Shown here: positions 11,284-20,395 of the stretch, in pieces | Numbering within the stretch: position 1 is the first letter of the stretch | Layout of the letters: each line of letters starts with the position of its first letter | Assembly: GCA_940337035.1 (NCBI GenBank) | Contig: CALNHX010002984.1 | Span: forward strand, 97,981-161,980 | Direction of reading: 5' to 3' | Length of the DNA stretch: 64,000 bases | DNA from: Agriotes lineatus | Taxonomy: Eukaryota; Arthropoda; Insecta; Coleoptera; Elateridae | Translations under genes and position numbers: made by a program | Notes under the pieces: generated by a model | What the model was told of the DNA's origin: nothing | Databases searched by the model: none | What the model saw: only the letters and a program-made list of their open reading frames with translations

Positions 11284-12651
11284 ATGTGGAGACCATGGGA
11301 TACTAATGAAATTGAGGATGAAGTTGAAGAAGTCGCTGCTCCATGTGATGAGTTAGAAGAAGTTGATGATGCGGGAGAGAGACCAAGCCAGCGATCAATG
11401 CATTTTTTATCCGACGATGCGAAAAACATAGTCTTGAATGTATACAATGCACTAATTTCTGAAGGAGAAAGCAATGTTGTGAGAAGAACTGCGTTTTTAA
11501 CTAAAGTGCCAAAAAGTACGGTTTTTCAAATTGCGAAAAATCAAGCGCTGCCACGTAAACGGCGTTCTGATTATGGGTGTCACAAAATATTAACAAGGCC
11601 TAATGAACATGCAATACGCGGCGTAGTTTATGACATGTATAAAACTAATGTGGTGCCAACAATTAAAACTATTCATGATACGATCATTGGTGACATGGGT
11701 ATAAATTGTTCAATGACGACATTAAGGACATCGCTAAAAAATATGGGATTTCGCTATAAGAAGATAGATAAAAGACAACAAATAATGGAATCTCCGCGGA
11801 TTAGAAAATGGCGATGCGAATACTTACAAGAGATAAAAAAGTTTCGGGAAGAACAGAGACCGATATTTTACTTGGATGAAACTTGGTATGACACACATGA
11901 TGTGGTTCAAAAAGGATGGACAGATAATTCTCGGAAATGCCAATTAGACATTCCACCTTCAAGAGGAAAACGTATTATAATTTTACATGTAGGCTCTGAG
12001 ATGGGATGGGTGAACGATGGTCTTCTATTATCTGCGAAAAATATAAGAGACTGTCGATTGGACTACCATGAAGACATGAATTCAGATGTGTTTGAGTCGT
12101 GGTTTTCAAATAAGCTGTTACCAAATTTGCCACCTAATAGTGTGATCGTTATGGACAACGCCAGTTATCACTCAAGGCTTGCTGAAAAAGTGCCAAATAG
12201 TAATTCTACTAAAGCAGAAATTACAGATTTTCTTTACAAGAACAACATGTATTTTCAAGAAACTTACAATAAGAATCAATTACTGGAAGTGTTGTCCATT
12301 AAGAAGTTCTCTAAAAAATATGTAGTAGACACCATAGCTACAGAACTAGGCCATAGAGTTTTAAGATTGCCACCATATCATTGTTGTATGAATCCTATAG
12401 AAATGATATGGGCAGAATTAAAAACACACATTCGAAAACGTAACCAATGCCCCAAGTTTAGTGAGAAAATGATAGAAATAATTAAAGAAGAAGTTAATAA
12501 AATTCATGTAAATAGCTGGAAAAACTGTGTTCGGCATGTGATTGGCATTGAAGACCAATTTTTTAAATTTATTGATATTCCAGAATTAATTATTAATTTA
12601 AGAGACAGCGATAGTGACGATTGGCCGTGTGATAGCGATAACGAAAATTAA
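11284..12651 (+). CDS. DDE transposase (IS630/Tc1/mariner superfamily), intact
   Basis: First ATG of the frame is at 11284, giving 455 residues without a stop; the frame is open further upstream but has no ATG there. After an acidic N-terminal stretch comes a helix-turn-helix region (TKVPKSTVFQIAKN) and a second one near TTLRTSLKNMGFRYKK. The DDE_3-type core follows: first acid in FYLDETWYDTHD, second in IVMDNASYHS, third in the NPIEMIWAELK motif. There are 81 residues between the second Asp and the Glu, where classical Tc1/mariner families have 34-41; an insertion of ~45 residues (starting about VPNSNSTKAE) accounts for this. Long-spacer families such as DD82E Sailor are known. The C-terminal tail is acidic, with DSDSDDWP. 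It should cut and re-insert its own element; intactness suggests recent or ongoing activity. Confidence 0.85.
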   Translation: MWRPWDTNEIEDEVEEVAAPCDELEEVDDAGERPSQRSMHFLSDDAKNIVLNVYNALISEGESNVVRRTAFLTKVPKSTVFQIAKNQALPRKRRSDYGCHKILTRPNEHAIRGVVYDMYKTNVVPTIKTIHDTIIGDMGINCSMTTLRTSLKNMGFRYKKIDKRQQIMESPRIRKWRCEYLQEIKKFREEQRPIFYLDETWYDTHDVVQKGWTDNSRKCQLDIPPSRGKRIIILHVGSEMGWVNDGLLLSAKNIRDCRLDYHEDMNSDVFESWFSNKLLPNLPPNSVIVMDNASYHSRLAEKVPNSNSTKAEITDFLYKNNMYFQETYNKNQLLEVLSIKKFSKKYVVDTIATELGHRVLRLPPYHCCMNPIEMIWAELKTHIRKRNQCPKFSEKMIEIIKEEVNKIHVNSWKNCVRHVIGIEDQFFKFIDIPELIINLRDSDSDDWPCDSDNEN

Positions 12652-12696
12652 TTTATATATTGTACTCATAATTGTTGTTTTTTGTATATATCAATC

Positions 12697-12702
12697 AATA
12701 AA
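12697..12702 (+). terminator. Polyadenylation signal AATAAA of the transposase gene
   Basis: AATAAA 46 bases after the stop codon, followed by a T-rich stretch; a second AATAAA lies near 12785. Confidence 0.5.
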
Positions 12703-12978
12703 CTGTAGTTATTTGTTGCATATACATATTTTCTATAATTTTTTGTCTTTCTTGATTGTATCTTTTTTTATTAACAATGTTGTTAAATAAAAATAATAAG
12801 TTTTTAAACACTAACAAACATTGCGTTTCCGTAGCCGCATTTCGATTTTAAGGATATGGATTTGCTTGTGAACTATTACAAAGGGATTGTCGTGTGTACA
12901 ACATAATCCCACCTGCCATGCTCATTAACCTTTAAGTAGTAGCCTGAGGCGTCCGAAATATCTTTGCTCCAACTATAC

Positions 12979-13188
12979 CTGTATAATACTTTAGTAAGAG
13001 TCGAGCAAACAGTTTTGACACAGGCTAACGCAAAACCTAACCTGCTAACCTCGAATTTGACATAGACTTACAGTGCCACCACCATAGAACACCTTGTTTT
13101 TTCAATATTTTATTGAATTATGGTAGCCATGAAAAAATGATCCAAATTTTGTTGCTGTTTGCTCTACTTTTACTAAAGTATTATACAG
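12979..13188. repeat. Small foldback element around a half copy of a palindromic MITE
   Basis: CTGTATAATACTTTAGTAAG at 12979 is inverted at 13155-13188, with both arms running into GAGCAAACAG/CTGTTTGCTC. Between the arms, 13021-13085 matches one arm of the long palindromes at 18395 and 34775 (CCTAACCTGCTAACCTCGAA and GACTTACAGTGCCACCA). Confidence 0.6.
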
Positions 13189-13436
13189 ATACACTACTGA
13201 GTTTTAGAGTACCTGCTAGGAACTCTACTGAGTTTGAGTTTAGAGCGCTATCTACTGCATTCTTATTTGAAATTTAGCATAGAGCGATTTTCAATCACCA
13301 TGGAACTACCTAATTAAAATTCTGTAGTATCCTACTACAAGCAAATAATAAAGTGTCAAATTAATTTGCCAGAAAAATAACTTTTCGCTTCGGCAAAAAT
13401 TGTTATTTATTTAAGAATTTATCTTCCAGAACTTAC

Positions 13437-13716
13437 CGCGGCCAGTGATAAATATTTATAATTTTGAGAAATAAAATCCCTCAAGTGCGCTACCTTTAAA
13501 AAGTAACCCGAGGCTGGGCCTAGGGTTATTTCTAGGTAACGCACTTTCGGATTGTTATCAAAAGTATTGCGGGCAATTATGACTGCCCTTGGTAAATTAT
13601 AGCTGATAATAATTGGGTCAATATTAAGAGCGTAGCAAACTTTCATGGTAACCCACGCTTCTCTAATTGACGTAGTTTCTCCAGTGGTCAATAGTAACCT
13701 CAGTAAGTACACGATT
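13437..13716 (-). CDS. Possible coding exon of an unknown gene
   Basis: On the minus strand an open stretch is framed by a pyrimidine-rich acceptor ending TTTAG at 13717 and a good donor, GCG|GTAAGT, at 13436. The frame between them (about 90 codons, ending ...YKYLSLAA) is open and not similar to any transposon protein I recognise. A second minus-strand frame, 13717-13932 (71 codons, starting MLRCNEQTQ), lies just upstream, in a different phase. No promoter or further exon is seen. It may be a host exon, a decayed element, or chance. Confidence 0.22.
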
Positions 13717-13956
13717 CTAAAGGCAAATAATATCTTCTAGTTTTGAGTTTGCCAACGTTATTAACTGATCATATTGTCGCTTGGTTTCCGACCAAACCGT
13801 TTTTATTGTTCTAAACAGCATATTATTCATATCAAGACATTCTTTACTTACGCCAATATTACGTTTCTTCTCTTCGGAGAAGTATCTAGCGCTTACAATA
13901 AAATTTTGAGTTTGCTCATTACAGCGCAACATTATTAGTGTAATCTTCTTAATATA

Positions 13957-14867
13957 CAGTGTGGTCCATTAAGTGTGCAACAAATGGGAAATTTTTTTAT
14001 TAGTTGTACAATCGAAATTTAAATATTTCCAAAAGTTAGTGCATGTTCGATAACCATATCAGATGCCCTTAGAATGGCTTCAAGTCAAACAATATACAGG
14101 GCAGGACAAAAAATATGTAATTAGTTCAAGAATAAAGTTACCTTATTTAAAATAATATAGCAAAATTTTATTGAGAAAAGTTGTTTAGAATCAAAAGCTA
14201 TGCTCAAATACAAAGTCACGGCCTCCTATTCGAATTTTAATTCTTTTTTTTTGTAAAATATTGTATTATCCCCGTATGATACATATTTTTATTATTCTGA
14301 TTTTATTAAGAGTTTTTCATATGTAAATTATTATTAGTAAAGCATTTGCCTTGTTAAAAAAAATATTTGCGAAATTCTAAAGTTCTGTTAAATATCGTTG
14401 CAACAAACATGAAGTGGACGCTTACCTAAAAAAATATAAATCCAAGTAAATTTTACAAATACGCTTCAAGTTGCTAAAAGTTATTTAAAAGTGATGTGGT
14501 TGTGGCTACTTTATATACATATAAAATCAAAATAATAAAAATATGTATCATACGGGGGTAATACAAATGTTTCCAAAAAAGAATCAAAATTCGAATAGGA
14601 GGCCGCGACTTTGTATTTGAGCATAACTTTTAATTCTAAACAACTTTTCTCAATAAAATTTTGCTATATTTTTTTAAATAAGGTAACTTTGTTCTTGAAC
14701 GAATTTCATATTTTTTGTCCTGCCCTGTATATTGTTTGACTTGAAGCCATTCTAAGGGCATCTAATATGGTTATCAAACATGCACTAACTTTTGGCAATA
14801 TTTAAATTTCGATTGTACAACTAATAAAAAAAATTCCCATTTGTTGCACACTTAATGGACCACACTG
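13957..14867. mobile_element. Foldback MITE with ~350 bp inverted arms (Tc1/mariner-like)
   Basis: A 911 bp element whose left ~350 bp are the imperfect inverted copy of its right ~350 bp. Ends are CAGTGTGGTCCATTAAGTGT and its complement, flanked by TA on both sides (13955-13956, 14868-14869), the target used by Tc1/mariner elements. Also mirrored inside the arms are a GGGCAGGACAAAAAATATG stretch and a GGAGGCCGCGACTTTG-type stretch. No coding frame. Confidence 0.85.
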
Positions 14868-14871
14868 TATA

Positions 14872-15309
14872 TAAAGCAAAGTCCTGACTCATTCACTCAC
14901 TCACTCACTCACTGACTCATCAACGCCCAGCCCAAACCCTTAGACCTAGAAAGCTGAAATTTTGCACAGAGGTTCCCTTTATGATCTATACAAAGAATAA
15001 AGGAAGTATACTTTCAAATTCACTCCTAAAGGGGTAATAATGGGGGTTCCAATTTTTTATGGAAAAATAATTTTAAATAGACATTTCGACTTGAAACTTC
15101 GTAGGAGTATTCCTTAAAACAAATAAGCAAACAAGTATTTCGTGATTTTCCAAAAATCAACCCCTTAGGGGGTGAAATGGGGTAAATAAGCCTAAAAATC
15201 GATATGGGTGTCGTTATTGAGGTTTTTTGGGGCGTTGATTGCGAAAATGGCATTTATTTTTAAGTTCAAGACGGTTTCCTGCGTGAGCGAAGCCGCAGGC
15301 AAAAGCTAG
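14872..15309 (+). mobile_element. Helitron-like non-autonomous element, 3' end intact
   Basis: Starts within ATAAAGCAAAGTCCTGAC next to a CTCA microsatellite (14887-14912) and ends with an 6 bp stem hairpin (CCTGCG, 10-base loop, CGCAGG, 15278-15299) followed by CAAAAGCTAG|T at 15300-15309. A hairpin a few bases before a CTAG end, with no TIRs, is the Helitron 3' signature. The middle has the GCTGAAATTTTGCACAG and ACCCCTTAGGGGGTGAAATG strings that I recall from dispersed insect Helitron-type repeats. The 5' TC end is not clear and may have been lost against the neighbouring foldback MITE. Confidence 0.6.
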
Positions 15310-15638
15310 TCTTATATGTATATACAGTGCGTAAATTAAGTGTGGAAACGGTGGTATTATTTAAATACGGCCATAGATGGAACTCTGAAATTTGGGGGTC
15401 GAAAGTAACATTATTAGAAGGCTGTTTTTGTGTATAATCCAACAATGTAGCACTTGATATGGCATTTTTGAAAAATAACTTTACTATACCAAATTAAAGG
15501 TTGTAGATAAAAATCTATTAGATATCTGAAACCGATAGTAAGCGCTGAAAACAAAACAATTCCACTGTTGTTTAAAAAATATTGAACGTCAAAAGTTATA
15601 AATGTTGTTTGGATTTGCGTAGTTAGTGAGAAAGTACC

Positions 15639-15803
15639 ATGGAAAATCTTACAGAAAAGGAGAGAATAGAGATTCTTATGATGATAGAGTACGGTGATAG
15701 AAGACGTAGTTATGCGGAAGTATGTAAATTCTTATACAATGGATAAATGGGTATTCTTCATAAATGCACTGTACAAAGCATTCACCGTCAACTAAATTTT
15801 TAG
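15639..15803 (+). pseudogene. Mariner-like transposase N-terminus (DUF4817-like HTH), relic
   Basis: ATG at 15639 opens a 36-codon frame (MENLTEKERIEILMMIEYGD, then RRRSYAEVC) that ends at a TAA; the same frame continues for 18 codons (MGILHKCTVQSIHRQLNF) to a TAG. It resembles the first DNA-binding helix-turn-helix of insect mariner-like transposases with a DUF4817-type N-terminus. The catalytic domain is absent. A TIR-like CAGTGCGTAAATTAAGTGTG at about 15325 lies upstream, but I did not find its partner. Confidence 0.6.
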
Positions 15804-15865
15804 CATATCTAGCAAGCCGTTGAAAGTAATATTCTCAAAGTTTAATATTTTACTTTCGAACTTAT

Positions 15866-16440
15866 ATACAGGGTGTTTCATTAATAATTGGAAATATTTT
15901 AACTGTAGAATTCTGGGCTTAAAATATTAATATTTAACCCAAATCACTTAGATAAAATGTGGCTTGTTACTGAGATATAGGGTGTTTTATTTAAAAATTT
16001 AAAAATGATTTTTCCCCATTACTTTAAAACTATTTGACGTATCCGTATCATATTTGGCAGGAAGTTTAGACACTGTAAACCATGCTAAATTGTGTTAAAT
16101 AAACGTTTCTGACTACTACCAGAGGCGTACCACAGGGGCAAGTGAGTGGTTGACCCTTCCCAAATTCTACGCCACTGGCGGAATTGCCATTTTAGCACAA
16201 TTTTTCGACTCTCCAATACTTTCTATGTAAATAACATACGCTTTCTTCGTCACGATAACGTCATTATTTTTCGAGATATTTAAATTTAAACAAAGCGGAA
16301 CAGTTATTTTGATTTTAATGTGTATTAATTATGTTGGTGTTTTTTGTCATAAGATTGCATTTATTACGCAAATGAAACTTTAATCCGTATTAACAAAAAA
16401 ATATAATGTTATTTATTGAAATTTATTGAAACGAATACAT
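15866..16440. repeat. Dispersed repeat with ACAGGGTGTTTC end
   Basis: Begins TATACAGGGTGTTTCATTAA and contains a second TATAGGGTGTTTTATTTAAA at about 15970. I recall similar strings as abundant insect repeats, but no boundary at the right is certain and no coding potential is seen. Around 16120-16190 a CAGAGGCGTACC...TACGCCACTGG inverted motif occurs. Confidence 0.35.
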
Positions 16441-16469
16441 GGATACATTTGTTTATGTTGAATGCAGGG

Positions 16470-16680
16470 TACTTTTATCTACACAATATTTATGTAACCC
16501 TCATAGTTTTATAAACATCTGCAAACTTTCTCCCCCCCCCCCCCCCCCCCAATCGTTGCCAGACCCTATAGATAGTTTACCTTTATTTTAGCATAGCTAG
16601 AATGGTTTATTGTTTTTTCTTTTGAATAGCGTAAAGTTTAATTTTTTTGTTATTTTTGTATAGCTTATGCAGGGTGGCTC
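16470..16680. repeat. Dispersed repeat, copy A (second copy at 29565-29765)
   Basis: Shares long stretches with 29565-29765, for example ACACAATATTTATGTAAC, ATCGTTGCCAGA and AGTTTACCTTTATTTTAGCA. This copy carries a run of 19 C at 16532-16550, where the other copy has CCCCCTCCCC. Confidence 0.75.
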
Positions 16681-17410
16681 ATTATTCACTCCCCAACCAT
16701 CGGATATGTATTCTACAATAAAAAATAAGGCAAAAATTAAGAATACTAAAATTCCGAAAGCGCAGCCGTTTCCAAGTAAAATTGAAATAAACTATTTTTT
16801 TAAATTTCGTTTACCCTCAATAAATTCAAATACAAGAGAAAACTTAAAATATTAAATAAAATAGCACTATCTGTGTCGAGATAAACATCAGCAAAACATC
16901 TAATTCCTTAAGAAGCCCTCAAAAATATTACCATTTTCGTTAATACACGTATGTAACCTATGTTCCTGGCAACAGAATTGAAACTATCATCATTTATTTC
17001 TGCTATTGGGGCAATTAAGTCATCCACTCCGGCAGGCACAGTAAAATAAACCTTTTCTTTTATGTATCTCCACCGCCAAAAATTTATTGGAGTTAAGTCG
17101 GGAGACCGAAGTGGCCATAATATAAGGTCGAGGCGTTTCAGCGTGTGCCACTGTAGCAGAAAAGAACGGGTTTTCTCGTAGAACTTGAATCAAATTAACA
17201 TCCTCCACCTCTGTAGTACTCTGGGCTTGCTAGTACCCACTTGCCTTTCAAACGATTGACGTTCATTCCATACTTTCTTTATGTTGTGCACAGTGCAATT
17301 GGCTATGTGAAACTTTACTGCTACTCTTCTTTCTGACCAACCCTCTTTCAGCAATGTTACAACCCTCAATTTATTTTTCTGCCAAAGATAAATGTGGCAT
17401 TATTTTTTAT
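16665..17410 (-). pseudogene. Tc1/mariner-superfamily transposase, internally deleted
   Basis: Minus-strand relic. At the right (N-terminal) side, read in three frames, are pieces of a helix-turn-helix region around 17200-17400 and then VNLIQVLRENPFFSATVAH (17210-17155). Directly after it the C-terminal end of a DDE domain begins: RSPDLTPINFWRWRY (about 17105-17060) and VPAGVDDLIAPIAEI. The middle of the protein, with the first two catalytic Asp residues, is missing. The left part, 16665-17040, is repeated at 56455-56845, so the family is dispersed. Dead copy with many stops. Confidence 0.7.
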
Positions 17411-17822
17411 TGTTGACGTTTACGTCAGCATGACAGTTTTATTGGCCGCATCTGTAAATGACTACTGAATTTAAAAATGTAACAGCCGAAGACCACTCCG
17501 CCCAAAATGTACTGCCAATCGACGAGAACCAACACGCCGCCTCAAAGTCGCCGCGCCGGACTGTTCTCACGGCGCGGCGTCGCGCCGGCGCATGGCCCGT
17601 CATATCAAGTCACACGCCAAGCGCGTCACTCCGCACGCCGTGTAATGCTAGCTTTACACAAAAACTACGTTTAAATTAATTTATCCGGGACAGTGCGCGT
17701 ACACCGTCCCGACTACCAAAAATTAAGCACCCTCATATCACAGTCTATATTGAGGATAACGGTGAACCGCCTTAATGGTCACGGTGCCACCTGCGCCGGT
17801 GTTTATAAGTTATATCATTATA
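17411..17822. other. No gene seen; short CpG-rich patch
   Basis: From about 17490 to 17650 the DNA is rich in CG dinucleotides (for example CGCGCCGGAC, GGCGCGGCGTCGCGCCGGCG), sharply unlike its AT-rich flanks. No frame or TIR explains it. Confidence 0.4.
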
Positions 17823-17824
17823 TA

Positions 17825-18285
17825 CAGGGTGTTATGGAAATGAGTGCAAATATTTTAACTATTGATAGAACTCTCCAAAATGAACAACTTTTCTATCTAT
17901 CGTTTTTCATTTAATCGCATATTTTTTCAATCATTTATCTCCCCTAAATTTTACGAGCCGCTTGGTAAGCAAATTTAAGTTAAAGGTGAACGACACAAGC
18001 ATATTAAAACTGCAAAGTTCTTGCATCAATAACTTACCTACCTCAATTGATAAAGTACGTTGGTAACCAAATGTGAATTAAAGGTTTTATCCGTATGCAG
18101 TTTTTGTAGGTTTGTATATCAAAGAAATTATTCCATAGGCGGGTATGCATTTTTGGAGTAAAACTGTTTTGAATTTTAACTCAGTTTTGAGGGCGTTTTC
18201 GAAAAAATGATAAATAGAGAAGTTGTTCAGTTTAATTAGTTCTATTATGGGTTAAAATAGTTGCACTCACTTCCATAACACTCTG
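17825..18285. mobile_element. MITE with ~100 bp imperfect TIRs
   Basis: CAGGGTGTTATGGAAATGAG at the left and its near-complement at the right (18240-18285), flanked by TA. The arms stay similar for about 100 bp (GTGCAAATATTTTAAC..., AACAACTTTTCTATCTATC). About 460 bp; no coding frame. Confidence 0.8.
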
Positions 18286-18394
18286 TATTGTAAACTGATC
18301 CCATTAGTTCCGGCGTTACGCACAGGCAGAGCAGGCGGCCGCCTGTAGCGGCACATTTAAGATGGCGGCCGGAAGCGGCCCTCGCGCTTTTAAT

Positions 18395-18650
18395 ATCGAG
18401 AGATCCAAAAAAAACTGTTCCTCAGCGGGCTGTGGAAATTCAACGTATGAATAATATGTTGGTGACACTGTACGTCAATGTCAAGTTCGAGGTTAGCAGG
18501 TTAGGGTTTGCATCATTTTGTGGCATAACTGACGGAAAACCTAACCTGCTAACCTCGAATTTGACATTGACTTACAGTGTCACCAACATATTATTCATAC
18601 GTTGAATTTCCACAGCCCGCTGAGGAACAGTTTTTTTTGGATCTCTCGAT
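18395..18650. repeat. 256 bp near-perfect palindrome (foldback MITE)
   Basis: Left arm 18395-18507 and right arm 18538-18650 are reverse complements with only a few mismatches (for example GTACGTCAATG versus GTAAGTCAATG), around a loop of ~30 bases. The ends are ATCGAGAGATCC. The inner arm sequence, CGAGGTTAGCAGGTTAGG next to a GTCACCAAC-type string, recurs at 34775-34941 and in half form at 13021-13085. Confidence 0.9.
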
Positions 18651-18725
18651 AATTACATACAAAATCGAGAATTCAAAAAATGAAAAATCGTTTAAACTCT
18701 AATAATAGGGTTTTTCAAAAATACC

Positions 18726-19560
18726 GTAAACTGAGGTGAGTTTGATTGCACGGGGCGGCAGTGATATTCTTGCGGAAAATGTTTAAAATAAAAATGAAGG
18801 AAAAATTATTTTTCACACACAATGTTTCCTCCCTTGTGGCAATACTGATTTTTGACAGATCTTGTGGTGCCGTTGCCATAGTCCTAAGTTGTTTATTTAG
18901 CAAACTGTGAAGTGTTTAATTTGAGGTAAGAAATTTGCTGTATTTTGATGTTGTAAGGTTGGTTGATCTTCCAGGATATTTCCTGTACCAACATTACCTG
19001 TTGTTTGGAAACGACGTACGATACGCTCTACATGCCTGCTCAGATTATCGTAATCAAAGTCGATGTCGGGGAAACGATTAACGAATTCAGCGACACACAA
19101 ATTTACTGAATATTTCCATTCACCATCATTCTCATTGCATTGGCCATTGCGGAAATTCGATTCAATAATAAACTTGTTTTGTTCAACACATTGAGATAGG
19201 TTCAATGGTTCAACAGAATACATAACCTAAATTAAGAAACTTGAACACACAGAACAAGCGTAAACAAACAACATTGCGCAGTGTGGCTAATATCACACTA
19301 GAATGAAATATTGATAACTACTTTTTTTTGACAAGCTTATTCGATCTCTCTGTACAATGTAGCTATTTAAATCATGGCTATCAAAGTCACCCAAATATAG
19401 GGTCATAAGTCATTCGATTCTAGGTTTTCTGTCATTTTCTGTCCTGATAAAGACAAGGGAGGATGTGACACATGATCAAGACCAACTATAGTAGATATTT
19501 GTTAATTATTATAAAAAATATACCAGTTTTTTTAAAGTTATCAATGTCACCCCAGTTTAC
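18726..19560 (-). mobile_element. Non-autonomous TIR element with a transposase HTH remnant
   Basis: GTAAACTGAGGTGA at 18726-18739 is matched by the complement of GTAAACTGGGGTGA at 19547-19560. Inside, on the minus strand, is a 108-codon frame (18897-19223) from a transposase N-terminus. Length ~835 bp. The catalytic region is lacking. Confidence 0.65.
18897..19223 (-). pseudogene. N-terminal HTH fragment of a mariner/Tc1-like transposase
   Basis: Starts at the ATG 19221-19223 with MYSVEPLNLSQCVEQNKFI. The stretch IIESNFRNGQC, then CVAEFVNRFPDIDFDYDN and VRRFQTTGNVGTG, has the layout of the DUF4817-like N-terminal helix-turn-helix of insect mariner-type transposases (helix, 'RFP', helix, 'F..TG.V..'). 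It ends after 108 codons without any DDE motif. Probably the remaining part of a deleted autonomous parent. Confidence 0.55.
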
Positions 19561-19640
19561 GCCACCAAAAATATTTTAGTACGTTATATTGTACCGACTA
19601 TTAAAGCGTACCACCTTAATGTTTCCGAAAGTACGCATAT

Positions 19641-20395
19641 TGTTATAACTAAAGCTGATAATTATATGCACTCAAATGTACGACAGTATGCGCATATATA
19701 TGCATACATTTTGTTGAGTATATGCACCCAAAGTTGTAATATATGTACAAATATGCTTTTTTTTTTAATTAAGTAAGTATTCTAAATAATGTAAAAATTT
19801 CGATTATTTTGTATGAGTATATTTATTTCTCCAATTTTTATTCAAAGACGTCATTCATTTTAACGTTTAACTATATAAACATTATAAACATGGACTGCCA
19901 ACACCAACTTCACGTTGTAAGCAACATAAAAATGAGATTTCCCCTAACCCCACCAGACTGTTATTCACCCAACACTCTTGAAATGGGAAAGTGGGGGTTG
20001 CTGGCAGCCTATGTTTATATAGTCAAAGATTTTAACAGGGACTTCCCCTTTCCTCTGCTCATTTTGATACGCACACTGCAGTCCAGCAGCAGAATGTGAA
20101 AATATATATCTCAGTTGTACATAAAAATTTTATAAATAAATTTAATAAAATAGTAAATTTTACAAAAAATTCTCAAAAAGTTCTTCATACATTACAAATG
20201 ATTGCTAAATATAACCAAATATGCAAAATCTATAAAATATGCTCAAAAACGTATAAATATGCAAAATATGCAAAATGAAACTTGGCTTAAACGATTTGTT
20301 TTCACATAATTAGTATACATATGCAAAAAGTTTCGCCGGCATATCAATTATACAAAATATGCATTTGCCATATAATATCAGCTTTAGTTATAACA
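19641..20395. mobile_element. 755 bp MITE with 20 bp perfect TIR, rich in ATGC/GCAT words
   Basis: TGTTATAACTAAAGCTGATA at 19641-19660 and its exact complement at 20376-20395. Near both ends the words TATGCA, ATGCAAAATATGC and GCATATATATGC are strikingly frequent. Short open frames inside (for example 19809-20099) look like chance. Confidence 0.8.

Larger units (their letters stand above)
10798..12967 (+). mobile_element. IS630/Tc1/mariner-type DNA transposon with long D-E spacer
   Basis: A 17 bp inverted pair, GCAAAGATACTTCGGAC at 10798-10814 and its reverse complement with one mismatch at 12951-12967, brackets an intact transposase ORF. I cannot see a clear TA duplication directly outside, so the true TIR may extend further. 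Length about 2.17 kb, long for this superfamily. The gypsy element sits about 180 bp to the left. Confidence 0.55.

Noticed and set aside
16532..16550. Run of 19 C as a functional element; similarly G runs at 37821 and 40177
   Set aside because: Simple homopolymers, one of them inside a dispersed repeat; length may also be an assembly effect.
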